A stretch of DNA of 64,000 nucleotides from JBBDMX01 sp040878035. GTDB lineage: Bacteria; Planctomycetota; Phycisphaerae; Phycisphaerales; Phycisphaeraceae. The position numbers and the translations under genes are program-made. Position 1 is the stretch's first letter. Every line of letters begins with the position of its first letter. The notes below the pieces were generated by a model. It made no database searches and was not told the origin of the DNA. It worked only from the letters and a program-made list of their open reading frames with translations. The DNA lies in contig JBBDMX010000016.1 of assembly GCA_040878035.1 (NCBI GenBank), forward strand, positions 1-64,000, written 5' to 3'. Below are positions 44,764 to 53,355 of the stretch, one piece after another.

Positions 44764-44791
44764 TTGACATGCATCCCACGAGGCGTATAAT
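44764..44791 (+). promoter_or_regulatory. Perfect-consensus sigma-70 promoter
   Basis: TTGACA (44764-44769), a 16-bp spacer, then TATAAT (44786-44791): both hexamers match consensus exactly. Transcription would start near 44798, about 370 bases before the next gene. Confidence 0.8.
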
Positions 44792-44797
44792 GAATAA

Positions 44798-45167
44798 TGA
44801 ACGAACAAGACGAACATGATGATTCATAAAAATGATTGCGAGGCCCTGCCGCCAACCCGACACAGCAACCGCAGCCCCTGACATTGTCAAAAACTTGCGA
44901 AATGCGACATAACGCATGTTAAGCGCATGGAATATCCAAGCTGGAGCCGTTGGTCCAGAATGTCAGGCTGACACGCCACTGACATGGGGGCTGACATTCG
45001 CTAACCCCCGGAAGAACAAGGAGAAATCAGAAGATGACACCCGGGGGGGAGGGGAGGGGGGCTGACATGTGTCCGGATATCCGGAATTCAACCCCCGCTC
45101 ACGGCGTCTTGCCGTGAGAACGACGTGCGCGTAACGATTCGCCACGCCAACCCAAAGCAGGCACCCC
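44798..45167 (+). other. Long untranslated leader or small-RNA candidate
   Basis: No gene is seen between the perfect promoter and the prepilin-like gene at 45168. The stretch can fold locally: CCCCCGG (45005-45011) with CCGGGGG (45041-45047), hairpin CTCACGGC-GTCTT-GCCGTGAG (45098-45118), palindrome TCCGGATATCCGGA (45072-45085). TGACAT or TGACAC recurs at least five times between 44876 and 45070, mostly as CTGACAT. It may be a regulatory 5' UTR or an independent RNA; no known riboswitch class was recognised. Confidence 0.4.
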
Positions 45168-45929
45168 ATGCTCCGCACACAACAACATCGCGGGTTCACC
45201 CTCATCGAACTATTGGTGGTGATTACCATCATTGCATTGCTGATCGCGCTGCTGCTGCCGGCGCTGAAGCAGGCACGCGAGGCCGCGAAGCTGTCGGTGT
45301 GTCTGAGCAACAAGCGGCAGATCGGTATCGCCGTGGCCTCCTATGCCGCGGACTATGACCAGATCGTGCCTGGCGGCGGGGCACGCACGGGGTCGGGCAG
45401 CTCCGGCACCCGCCACTGGTACATGTTTTTTCTCACTTCCGACACCGATACGCGCTTCGCCTCGACGCGCTATCTCGAATCAGAAAAGGCAACCCTCTGC
45501 CCCAATGGCGCCCGCAACGGCACATTCGCCGGCTGCTATGGCGCCTATAAGGCCAATCAGGAAAGTCTTACCAGCGACGGCGCGTTCTGGATCCAGACAC
45601 CATGGCTCAGCGGTCAGTTTCAGGGGATGCATGTCGATCGCATTCCCCGGCCGCCCCGCCTGGTGGTCTTCAACTGCACGTTCAAGACTCAAGGCACCGT
45701 CTTTGGCAGCAGTCACGAGGAGTTTTCGCACGGAGTAAGCAGCCCCCCGCAGTTGGGCGCTGTCTGGCTGGCGCATTTTGACACCACCGCCGGCCTGTTC
45801 ATGGACGGCCACGCCGCCGCCACGGAAGGGGACGGCCTCCTCAAAGTCGACAACGCTGTCTACAAGAACGGATCCAGCGCGGGCATCCTCGACTGGTATG
45901 ACCAATCGGGCATTTTTGTCAGCAACTAA
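45168..45929 (+). CDS. Prepilin-like protein
   Basis: 253 residues. Leader MLRTQQHRG-FTLIELLVVITIIALL with Gly at -1, then KQAREAAKLSVCLSNKRQIGIAVASYAADYDQI and H-X9-DGH (HFDTTAGLFMDGHAA). It lies 31 bp upstream of the secreted glycosidase gene at 45961, with which it is probably co-transcribed. It is the first gene downstream of the perfect promoter at 44764. Confidence 0.9.
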   Translation: MLRTQQHRGFTLIELLVVITIIALLIALLLPALKQAREAAKLSVCLSNKRQIGIAVASYAADYDQIVPGGGARTGSGSSGTRHWYMFFLTSDTDTRFASTRYLESEKATLCPNGARNGTFAGCYGAYKANQESLTSDGAFWIQTPWLSGQFQGMHVDRIPRPPRLVVFNCTFKTQGTVFGSSHEEFSHGVSSPPQLGAVWLAHFDTTAGLFMDGHAAATEGDGLLKVDNAVYKNGSSAGILDWYDQSGIFVSN

Positions 45930-45960
45930 CCGCCGCTCCTGCGGCAACTTGGAGTTCCCA

Positions 45961-48372
45961 ATGACTTACCATCAGATTTGGCTTCCGGCACTGGCTTTGG
46001 CTCTCTGGGCGATGAGTAGTGAGTTCCTGCATGCGGCGGCACCTCCGGATATGGGAATTCCCCAGTCTTGCGGCGTCCAGCTCAAGACCGACACCTTCAA
46101 TATCGAAACGCTGGACAAGGTGCATGCCGCGGGCTTCCGCATCGTTCGCCGCGGCATGTACTGGACCAGCGTCGAAAAGGAGAAGGGCGTTTACAAGTTC
46201 TCCGATTACGACCCGCAGATCCAGCACGCCCGCAAGCTCGGGATCACCGTCATCGCCTGCTTGTTCTCCGGCAACAAGCTATACGAGGACAGCCCGGGCG
46301 GCGTGCTGACCGAGGCCGGCCGCAAGGGTTTTGCCGCCTTCGCCGCCGCCGCCGCCGAGCACTACAAGGGCCAGAACGTCCTGTTTGAGATCTGGAACGA
46401 GCCCAACGTCCGCACCTTCTGGCGCAAGACCGGCACGCACAACTCCGACGAGTTCGCCGATGAGTACACCGCCCTGGTCAAGGAAGTCGCCCCGGCGATG
46501 CTCAAGGCCGACCCGGACTGCTTCGTCATGGCCGGCTCGGTCTCCAATTACTGGCAGCCCAGCTACAACTGGACCGAGGCCTGCTTCAAGAAGGGAATAC
46601 TCAAGACCGGAATTCGCGGCTGGTCGGTGCACCCCTATGGCGTCAAGACGCCCGAGGAGTTCGCCATCGGCCACAAGATTACCCGCGATTTGCTCAAGCA
46701 GTACGGCGCCCCCGACATGCCGATGCTGGATACCGAGCGCGGCTTCTCCCTGAAGGAAACGGCCGAAGGCTGGTCGGGCGGCTCCATCGAACGAGCCCGC
46801 GATTTCCAGGCCTGGAACTTCGTGCGGCAGTACATGATGGATCAGTTGCACGGCGTGCGGCTCACCATCTGGTATGAGTGGGGCGGGAACGAAGGGTTCG
46901 CCCTGACCAATGCCGACGGCCCGCTGCCCGCCTATCACGCGGCGCGCACCATGATTGAGCAACTCAACGGCTACAAGCTGGTGCGCCGTATCGACACAGG
47001 CTACGGCCTGGACTACGTGCTGCTGTGGGAGAACGGGCAAGGGCAGGCGAAGCTGGTGGCCTGGACCGCGCCGCCGGCCGGTGACGCACCGGACAAGGCG
47101 TTCCCGCACGCGGCGCAGATCGGCTTGAGCGCCCCGGGTAAGGTGGCTGCGGTAGACCTGATGGGCCAGCAAGGGACCGTGCAGGTGGAAGGCAATGGAT
47201 TCCGCATGCAGGTCAGCGGCGCCCCGCAATACGTGAGCATCCCCATGGGCGCGACGATCACCACCGCCAAATCGGTCGAGCCATATAAGGCTCCGATCAC
47301 CCAGGCCGCGCCGCCACCCGCTGGCGCCATGGACCTGAAGCTCTTTGAGGCCAACGCCCAGTGGGAGTTCGTCAAGAACACCGGCGAAGGCTCGTTCGAC
47401 ACCGCCGCCGACGGCGACAAGCGCATCGGCGTCCTGAACTACGACTTCACCAAGTCCACCACGCAGAACAAGCCCTACGTGCTGGCAACGAGCAAGGTTA
47501 ACATCGCAGACGGCGCCAGCCAGGTGCTCATCTACGCCCGCTCCGACACGAAGCAGCCGTTGACCTTCCGGCTGACGGACGACACAGATCAGACCCATCA
47601 ATACAAGTCCAAGCTTGATGGGAATGGCCAGTGGGAATCGATCAAGATCCCGCTGACGAAAAAATTGGAGCACTGGGGCGGCGCCAACGATGGCAAGATT
47701 CACTTCCCGATCAAGAGCATCGTGTTCAGCGTGCCCGAGCCGAGCAAGGAGCATCAGAAGGGCAAGGTGGAGTTCGCCGACGTATCGGTGGTGACCACTG
47801 GCGGCGCGGCGGCGCAGGCCCCGCAGGCGCAAGCGGCGCCCCAGGCGCAAGCCCAGGCCCAGGCGCCCACGGCGCGGCAGGCCGCGGCCGGCGGCGGCGA
47901 TGCGGATCTGAAACTGTTCGAAAAGGGGCAGGAATGGGAGTTCCTCAAGAACACCGGTGAGGGCTCGTTCACCCTGGGCACCGACGGCGACAAGCCCATC
48001 GGCATTCTGGCGTTTGATTTCTCCAAGGCCACGACCAAGAACGTGCCTTACGTGCTGGCGATGACCAAGCTCAGTGTCCCGGAAACCGCCGGGACGTTGC
48101 AGTTCAAAGCACGGGCCGGGCATGCCCAGCGCGTCACCGTGCGCCTGGTGGACGCCACCGGCCAGACCCATCAGTCCAAAGCCACCGTCAAGGGCTCAGG
48201 CGAATGGGAGACGATCAAGATCTCGCTGATCAAGAAGATGGAGCATTGGGACGGCGAGAACGACGGCAAGATCCACTTCCCGCTCAAGCAACTGGCACTG
48301 AGCATCCCGCTCACGGGCGAAACCAAGACGGGCAAGATCGAATTCGCCGATGCGGCGACGACAGGGAAGTAG
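45961..48372 (+). CDS. Secreted GH39-like glycoside hydrolase with two tandem C-terminal binding domains
   Basis: 803 residues. Signal peptide ending near FLHAAAPP. The clan-A (beta/alpha)8 catalytic domain spans ~35-455, with acid/base E147 in FEIWNEPNV, WSVHPYG, nucleophile E259 in MLDTERGFS and WYEWGGNEG. Two ~150-residue repeats follow (from DLKLFEANAQWEFVKNTGEGSF and DLKLFEKGQEWEFLKNTGEGSF) joined by an Ala/Gln/Pro linker. Both end in HWGGANDGKIHFP or HWDGENDGKIHFP, a segment also present in the 1457-residue glycosidase. The repeats resemble carbohydrate-binding modules. The start at 45961 was chosen for the signal peptide; the longer in-frame ORF overlaps the prepilin-like gene. Confidence 0.88.
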   Translation: MTYHQIWLPALALALWAMSSEFLHAAAPPDMGIPQSCGVQLKTDTFNIETLDKVHAAGFRIVRRGMYWTSVEKEKGVYKFSDYDPQIQHARKLGITVIACLFSGNKLYEDSPGGVLTEAGRKGFAAFAAAAAEHYKGQNVLFEIWNEPNVRTFWRKTGTHNSDEFADEYTALVKEVAPAMLKADPDCFVMAGSVSNYWQPSYNWTEACFKKGILKTGIRGWSVHPYGVKTPEEFAIGHKITRDLLKQYGAPDMPMLDTERGFSLKETAEGWSGGSIERARDFQAWNFVRQYMMDQLHGVRLTIWYEWGGNEGFALTNADGPLPAYHAARTMIEQLNGYKLVRRIDTGYGLDYVLLWENGQGQAKLVAWTAPPAGDAPDKAFPHAAQIGLSAPGKVAAVDLMGQQGTVQVEGNGFRMQVSGAPQYVSIPMGATITTAKSVEPYKAPITQAAPPPAGAMDLKLFEANAQWEFVKNTGEGSFDTAADGDKRIGVLNYDFTKSTTQNKPYVLATSKVNIADGASQVLIYARSDTKQPLTFRLTDDTDQTHQYKSKLDGNGQWESIKIPLTKKLEHWGGANDGKIHFPIKSIVFSVPEPSKEHQKGKVEFADVSVVTTGGAAAQAPQAQAAPQAQAQAQAPTARQAAAGGGDADLKLFEKGQEWEFLKNTGEGSFTLGTDGDKPIGILAFDFSKATTKNVPYVLAMTKLSVPETAGTLQFKARAGHAQRVTVRLVDATGQTHQSKATVKGSGEWETIKISLIKKMEHWDGENDGKIHFPLKQLALSIPLTGETKTGKIEFADAATTGK

Positions 48373-48428
48373 ACGCTGCCGAGGGATCGGGCCGTGAGGT
48401 GGGGCCTGGCGATGACAGGAGTTCCGCG

Positions 48429-49196
48429 ATGAAGCGCCTTTATGTCACGAGAGCGTTCACACTGATCGAGCTATTGGTGGTGATATCGATCATTGCCTTG
48501 CTCATCGCGTTGCTGCTGCCGGCGTTGGGGCAGGCCAGGGAAGTCGCCAAGACCACGACCTGCGCCAGCAATCAGCGGCAGATGGGCGTGCAGTTCGGCG
48601 CCTATCTGAGCGACAACAAGTCGGTGTATCCGGCTCGCTACACCGATATGAACGACACCAACTGGAGCAGTACGCCGCCGTGGTACGTCGCGGTGATGCA
48701 GGAGAAGAACGCCAGCCAGGCCAAGGCCTGGCCCCTGTGGTGCGCTAATGACCCCAATACCAAAAAAGCCAACCCAGGCGGCAACATCAGCTACGGCTAC
48801 AACCATGGCGGACTGGGCGGGGTGAACTGGACCAATGGCATGGGCTTTGGCTTGCAGTTCTATCCCGGCTGGGGCGGCGCCGACCTGCTCCAGCCGGCGC
48901 GGCAGGACACCATCGGGCAGCCGTCGGACACCGTCGTGCTCACCGACAGCAAGCTCGGCACGAACAACGTAGACCCCGTGGGTTGGTTCGTGGCCTATGC
49001 TCACCCCGATGACGGCGGTGGGGTGGCCTTCACGCGCCATGGCGACGGCTGTAATGTGCTATGGGCCGACGGCCACGGCAAGATTGTGACGCCCCGAATC
49101 CCGGGCGTGAAAGGGCTGTGGCAAGGTATGTACGAAGATCCTGACCTGCTGGGCGACATTCGCAATACTGACCCCAGCAAATGGGATCGCAACTGA
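48429..49196 (+). CDS. Prepilin-like protein
   Basis: 255 residues from the ATG at 48429 (AGGAG 8 bases upstream). Leader MKRLYVTRA-FTLIELLVVISIIALL with Ala at -1, then GQAREVAKTTTCASNQRQMGVQFGAYLSDN and H-X9-DGH (HGDGCNVLWADGHGK). It lies 56 bp after the glycosidase, so the enzyme is flanked on both sides by prepilin-like genes in one probable operon. Confidence 0.9.
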   Translation: MKRLYVTRAFTLIELLVVISIIALLIALLLPALGQAREVAKTTTCASNQRQMGVQFGAYLSDNKSVYPARYTDMNDTNWSSTPPWYVAVMQEKNASQAKAWPLWCANDPNTKKANPGGNISYGYNHGGLGGVNWTNGMGFGLQFYPGWGGADLLQPARQDTIGQPSDTVVLTDSKLGTNNVDPVGWFVAYAHPDDGGGVAFTRHGDGCNVLWADGHGKIVTPRIPGVKGLWQGMYEDPDLLGDIRNTDPSKWDRN

Positions 49197-49208
49197 GCCC
49201 AAACGCAT

Positions 49209-50747
49209 TCAGAACTGCCCGTCGAATGATGCCTCTTTCGCCACGCCGGGACCAAACGGCGCCAGGGCGACGGTGCCGTAGGGGTTGAAGATGCGCCGGT
49301 CGTCCTCGCGGGCCGCGAAGCGCCACATCGCGCTGCACAGACGCTCTTTGACAGAGTCAAAATCGGGGTTGGCGGCGAGGTTGGTCATCTCGTGCGGATC
49401 GCTCTCCAAGTCGTAGAGTTCATCGGTGTCAAAGCCGTTGTAGACGTACTTGTAGCGATCGTCGGCGACGCTGCGTTGGGTGTAGTAGAGCTCGACGCCG
49501 GAGAATTGCGTGAAGCGGTAGCGGCGCCAGGATTCGGCCGGACCGCTATCGTGCAGGAGCGGCAGGAGGCTGCGGCCGGTGAAGTCCGTGGCGGGTCGAT
49601 TCACCCCGGCCAGATCGAGGAAGGTCGGGGCGAAGTCCGCCAGGTTCAACATCGCATCGGACACCCGGCCGGGCGCGGCCATCCCCGCGGGCCAGCGCAT
49701 GATGCATGGCACGTGGTAGGCCTCGTCAAACGCCGGCACGCCCTTGAGGAACAGGCCGTGCGCCCCGGCGTAGTCGCCGTGGTCGGACATGAAGATGACC
49801 AGCGTGTCGTCCGCCTGGCCGGTGGCGTCCAGGGCGTCGAGCACTTCGCCCAGCCAGGCGTCGGCCATGCTGCACTTGGCCCAGTAATGGGCGAGGGCCT
49901 CGCGGATTTCATCGGGGCCGAGTTGGTCCCAGAGTTGCTGGCGCATGCGGCGATAGATGCCAGGCCGATCGGCGAGCCGATCTTCGTAGCTCGCAGGCAG
50001 GTCGATGCGCTTGGGATCGTAGAGATCGACGAAGCGCTTAGGTGCGGTGAAGGGGTCGTGCGGATTGTGCGGGCCGACGAAGAGGCACCAGGGCTGGCAC
50101 CCGGAAGCGCCCCCAGAAGCGGCTCCGGAAGCGCCGGCCGCGAGGCGCGGCAGGGCGGCCAGGGCCGAGTCGATGACCTTGCGATCGCCCACGTCCCCGT
50201 CGCCGCGCGGCCCGACATCTGGCGTGGTGCGATAGAGGTTGATCGGTCCCCAGCCCGGCCGATTCACCGTGCCACGCGCACGCGGCTGGCCGGGGGCCGG
50301 CACGTGGGACGGCAAACGCTCGATCATCTGGCGCGGCGAGCCGCGGCCGGATTCACCGGGCCCGCTGGTGATGACCAGTTCCTCCCAGCCATGGTCGGCT
50401 GGACCTTCGGTGTCGCTCACGTGCCACTTGCCGGCGAACGCCAGTTGGTAGCCCGCCTCACGCAGCGCCGGGCCGAAGGTGGTCACGCCCGGCGTCAGGC
50501 TGTAATTGAGGGCCGTGGGCGTGCTGACGTTGTTCCAGATGCCATGCCGGCTGGGATACAGTCCGGTCTGAAATGTCGCCCGGCTGGGACAACAGTGAGC
50601 AGTGGGGCAGTAGCAGCGGCTGAAGCGCACGCCCTCTTCGGCCAGTCGCTGGGCATTGGGCATGTGGCAGGGATGGCTCGGATCAACCGTTCGCCCCTGC
50701 TGCTGATCGGTCATGAAGATGAGAATATTCGGTGGTCGCGTAGGCAT
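49209..50747 (-). CDS. Type I sulfatase
   Basis: 512 residues. The alkaline-phosphatase-superfamily fold starts NILIFMTDQQQGRT with metal-binding D14. The formylglycine motif C52-C-P-S-R56 has C52 as the residue to be oxidised, followed by GLYPSRHGIWNN and GKWHVSDTEG. VIFMSDHGDYAGAHGL is the second metal site. It removes sulfate esters, most likely from polysaccharides given the neighbours. No signal peptide is visible, so it may act on imported sugars. A Gly/Ala/Ser stretch (near residues 200-217) is an unusual low-complexity insertion. Activation needs a formylglycine-generating enzyme, not seen in this window. Confidence 0.93.
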   Translation of the reverse strand: MPTRPPNILIFMTDQQQGRTVDPSHPCHMPNAQRLAEEGVRFSRCYCPTAHCCPSRATFQTGLYPSRHGIWNNVSTPTALNYSLTPGVTTFGPALREAGYQLAFAGKWHVSDTEGPADHGWEELVITSGPGESGRGSPRQMIERLPSHVPAPGQPRARGTVNRPGWGPINLYRTTPDVGPRGDGDVGDRKVIDSALAALPRLAAGASGAASGGASGCQPWCLFVGPHNPHDPFTAPKRFVDLYDPKRIDLPASYEDRLADRPGIYRRMRQQLWDQLGPDEIREALAHYWAKCSMADAWLGEVLDALDATGQADDTLVIFMSDHGDYAGAHGLFLKGVPAFDEAYHVPCIMRWPAGMAAPGRVSDAMLNLADFAPTFLDLAGVNRPATDFTGRSLLPLLHDSGPAESWRRYRFTQFSGVELYYTQRSVADDRYKYVYNGFDTDELYDLESDPHEMTNLAANPDFDSVKERLCSAMWRFAAREDDRRIFNPYGTVALAPFGPGVAKEASFDGQF

Positions 50748-50946
50748 GGTGTGGTGGGGCGATCATACCGAAACGGTGGCGTGACGGCGTGATCGGTGGA
50801 GCGCGGTGATGCCATCAGAGCCGCGCTGCGTAAGCCCGCAGGACCGCGCGTCGCAGGACCCCCGAATCTGCGAGCTTACACCGCGCGGCTCCGAGAGCCA
50901 CGAGTTTCAGCCGGCGTATTCCAGAAGTGACGGCACCGCGCCCGCC

Positions 50947-52389
50947 TCACGTCGGCAGGATTTCCAGCTCAAACGGCTCGGAGCGGAAGACGATGTGCTG
51001 GTTCCATCGTACGTCATCTGACTGGGTGTAGTCCGGGCCCAACGTCGGGCAATACTCGACCACACACAAGTAATTCCCAGGTTTCAGAGGACAGATGTAA
51101 TCCTCAATCGCCAACGTCGCTTCATAGTCTTGCCCCGGCTCCAGTTGTTTCCACTCCATGTGACTGTTGATGGTTAGTGTTCGAGTGTCCTTGTCCGGAA
51201 GCGAGGGCCCTTTGCGATTCCTCACGACCAGTCGCCATCGCCAGTCGGTGGTGGCCGAGTTGATTCCGGCCGGCAGCACAAACTCGAGGGTCCTGCCCCG
51301 GTGATCGACATTGCGTACGCGGAGGTCGAGCTTGGGCAGTTGTCCCCACTGGCCGTGAACAGGCAGATCGTTGGCGACTCTCACCGCCAACGGATCCGGA
51401 TGGTTTGTAGCGCGATTCAACGCCGTGATGATGGTCAGGTCCTCATTCTGGACCCACATCCAAGGCGGCGCGCGTACCACCAGATGTTCCAATGCCTCGG
51501 TCAGCACCGGCGTGCGGCGTCGGACCATCTCCAACAGAATGGCGTCCGATTCCAAGGCCAGAGCGCCGTGGCCTGAGTCACCTAATGCCTCGACCAGTCG
51601 TTCGTCGTTGATGCGCGGGTCCGCGAGAAGCGCGCACTTGCACAGTGCCTCCCAGACACTTCGGCGAAAGACGTCGTCCGCTTCGTCGCGCATCGAGAAC
51701 AGTGCTTCACTCGCTGTTACCGAACGAGTCGCCACGGTCCTTAACCCGGAGACAGCTTGCGAGCGAACCTTTGGATCGGAATCTTTCGCCAACCGCAGCA
51801 AGTAGCTGTCGGCAGCCGAGCCAACGTGCGCAAGAATATCCAGGTAATAGGTTAGGGTGCGCGATGTGGGGGGTTGCAGGGCGGCGCGGTAAGCGACCCA
51901 AGCTAGCAGGTGATCTTCCCACCAGTGGTCCGGCCGCCAACTTCGCTTTGGTTTGTGCGGCCACCCAGCGGAGTTCTCACCGTAGAACCGCTTGACCAGG
52001 CGGCGATGTGATGCTTGGTACCAATCATCCGGCACATACGGCATCAGTGGAATGATCACAGATGTAGGCGTCAGCGCCTGAGGCCAAGTTTCGCTGTGGT
52101 GCAGGCGTCCGCGCACTGCGTGGGTGTAGAGCGAGGCCCACAGCAGCAGTGTGCCGAGGATGGCGATGAGCCAGTGGCGACGAGCCTTGTACAGGCCGCG
52201 TTGGGTCTTGGCAGTGTGCCCGCATTCGGGGCAGGCTAGCGACGAGGCGCCGCGCATGTCGTACCAGCACTGGCCGCATCGTGGCCGGCCGCGCGAGCGG
52301 TCGCGCCACAGGCCGGCGTAGGCCAGCCAGAAGCCGGCGGCGGCCAGGGTCAGGCTGATCGCCCAGGTTACGAGTGTGGCCGACGGCAT
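50947..52389 (-). CDS. Zinc-ribbon membrane protein with HEAT-like repeats
   Basis: 480 residues from the ATG at 52389 (MPSATLVTWAISLTLAAAGFWLAY). A first membrane segment is followed by a C-x2-C...C-x2-C zinc ribbon (CGQCWYDMRGASSLACPECG), a second membrane segment (WLIAILGTLLLWASLY), an all-helical region (~190-330) with HEAT-like features (DSDPKVRSQAVSGLRTVA), and a C-terminal beta domain. The zinc-ribbon/membrane arrangement is common in Planctomycetota proteins of unknown function. The centre is less GC-rich than the flanks. No specific role can be assigned. Confidence 0.65.
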   Translation of the reverse strand: MPSATLVTWAISLTLAAAGFWLAYAGLWRDRSRGRPRCGQCWYDMRGASSLACPECGHTAKTQRGLYKARRHWLIAILGTLLLWASLYTHAVRGRLHHSETWPQALTPTSVIIPLMPYVPDDWYQASHRRLVKRFYGENSAGWPHKPKRSWRPDHWWEDHLLAWVAYRAALQPPTSRTLTYYLDILAHVGSAADSYLLRLAKDSDPKVRSQAVSGLRTVATRSVTASEALFSMRDEADDVFRRSVWEALCKCALLADPRINDERLVEALGDSGHGALALESDAILLEMVRRRTPVLTEALEHLVVRAPPWMWVQNEDLTIITALNRATNHPDPLAVRVANDLPVHGQWGQLPKLDLRVRNVDHRGRTLEFVLPAGINSATTDWRWRLVVRNRKGPSLPDKDTRTLTINSHMEWKQLEPGQDYEATLAIEDYICPLKPGNYLCVVEYCPTLGPDYTQSDDVRWNQHIVFRSEPFELEILPT

Positions 52390-52520
52390 GACCCCATGGT
52401 CGCGCGCGGTGCGGCGGCGTGTCAATTGTGGCGCGAAATATAGCCCGGCCATTTTGGCCGGATGAAAGGCGAATGGGCGTGCGACTGCCCGAAAGTATTC
52501 ACCGGATTGGATGCCCTCGC

Positions 52521-52537
52521 GCTAAGCCGCAAGCGGC
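52521..52537 (+). repeat. REP-like hairpin GCTAAGCCGCAAGCGGC
   Basis: A hairpin-forming motif (GCCGC-AA-GCGGC) that recurs at 58220-58235 and, inverted, at 62732-62748. Always intergenic, here just after the ric stop codon. Confidence 0.7.
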
Positions 52538-52543
52538 TGGGCC

Positions 52544-53272
52544 TTACTGAACTTCGCGCGCCAGGGCGCGCGGGAACAGCACGTTGTTTTCCTTGTGCAC
52601 GTGCTGGTGCATGTCGGCTTCGAGCTGCGCCAGGCCGTCGAGGGCGGCGCGGAAGGTGTTGCAGGCGTCGGCCGGCGGAGTGTAGTCGCTGGTGAGTTGG
52701 CGAAACTTGGCCAGGGCCGCGCCGGCGTTGTCGTGCTCGTATTCCATCATGCGGATGGGGTTGGCGATGCTGCCGCAGTGGCTGGTGCCGCACGCCTGGC
52801 CGGCGTCGAGCTGGCGGATGAGCGGGAAGAGAATCTGCTCTTCCTTCATCATGTGCTGGCCCATCTCCTGCATCATCGGGTCAAAGGCCGCCAGGACCTC
52901 GCGCGTCCAGGGGTAATGGTCGCCGTGCACCGCCGCGATCTTGCTGAGCATCTGGTGCAGGCGGGGCAGCTCGCTGCGCAGGTAAGCGTGATGCGTTGTT
53001 TCGATGTGGTTGCACAGCTCGGTCATGGTCATGGCGGCGGCGTCGACCTCGGCGGAACCGCCGGCCTGGTCCTCATTGACCTGGAGCATGCGCACGACGG
53101 TCTGCGCATCCAAACCCTTCTTCTGGCACGCCGCGGCCAGGCTCAGCTTGCCCCCGCAGCAGAAATCGATGCCCAGGCCCTGGAAGACGCGCGAACGGGA
53201 CGGGCGCTCGGCGACGAGTTGGCCGACTTGCGATTCGGTGGTGATGGGGGCGGTGGTGATGGCGAGGGTCAT
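52544..53272 (-). CDS. ric: Iron-sulfur cluster repair di-iron protein (Ric/YtfE/ScdA)
   Basis: 242 residues from the ATG at 53272. The N-terminal DUF542/ScdA_N domain (~17-75) has RPSRSRVFQGLGIDFCCGGKLSL; the C-terminal hemerythrin-like domain (~90-235) has HIETTHHAYLRSELPRL, MKEEQILFPL, EYEHDNAG and HVHKENNVLFP, providing the His/Glu ligands of the di-iron site. Known members repair Fe-S clusters damaged by nitric oxide or oxidants. It is divergent from an Rrf2-family regulator with shared operators, and next to a nitrate reductase operon, which supports a role in nitrosative stress. Confidence 0.95.
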   Translation of the reverse strand: MTLAITTAPITTESQVGQLVAERPSRSRVFQGLGIDFCCGGKLSLAAACQKKGLDAQTVVRMLQVNEDQAGGSAEVDAAAMTMTELCNHIETTHHAYLRSELPRLHQMLSKIAAVHGDHYPWTREVLAAFDPMMQEMGQHMMKEEQILFPLIRQLDAGQACGTSHCGSIANPIRMMEYEHDNAGAALAKFRQLTSDYTPPADACNTFRAALDGLAQLEADMHQHVHKENNVLFPRALAREVQ

Positions 53273-53293
53273 GGGTGGCTCCTGGGGTGAATA

Positions 53294-53355
53294 GTGGATA
53301 TCAACATCCACTTGACCGATAAGATAGACGCGGCTAAACTGGATGTCAAGCTCCA
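53294..53355. promoter_or_regulatory. Interlocked divergent promoters with two matching operators
   Basis: Minus-strand ric promoter: TTGACA (53349-53344), 17-bp spacer, TATCTT (53326-53321). Plus-strand rrf2 promoter: TTGACC (53312-53317), 17-bp spacer, TAAACT (53335-53340). Operator 1 is GTGGAT-N6-ATCCAC (53294-53311); operator 2 is TGGATGTCAAGCTCCA (53340-53355). The cores TGGATATCAACATCCA and TGGATGTCAAGCTCCA share 13 of 16 bases. Each lies on the start site of one promoter and against the -35 of the other. Confidence 0.75.

Noticed and set aside
46279..48171. 630-codon minus-strand frame
   Set aside because: Antisense shadow of the GH39-like gene, whose plus-strand catalytic motifs are intact.
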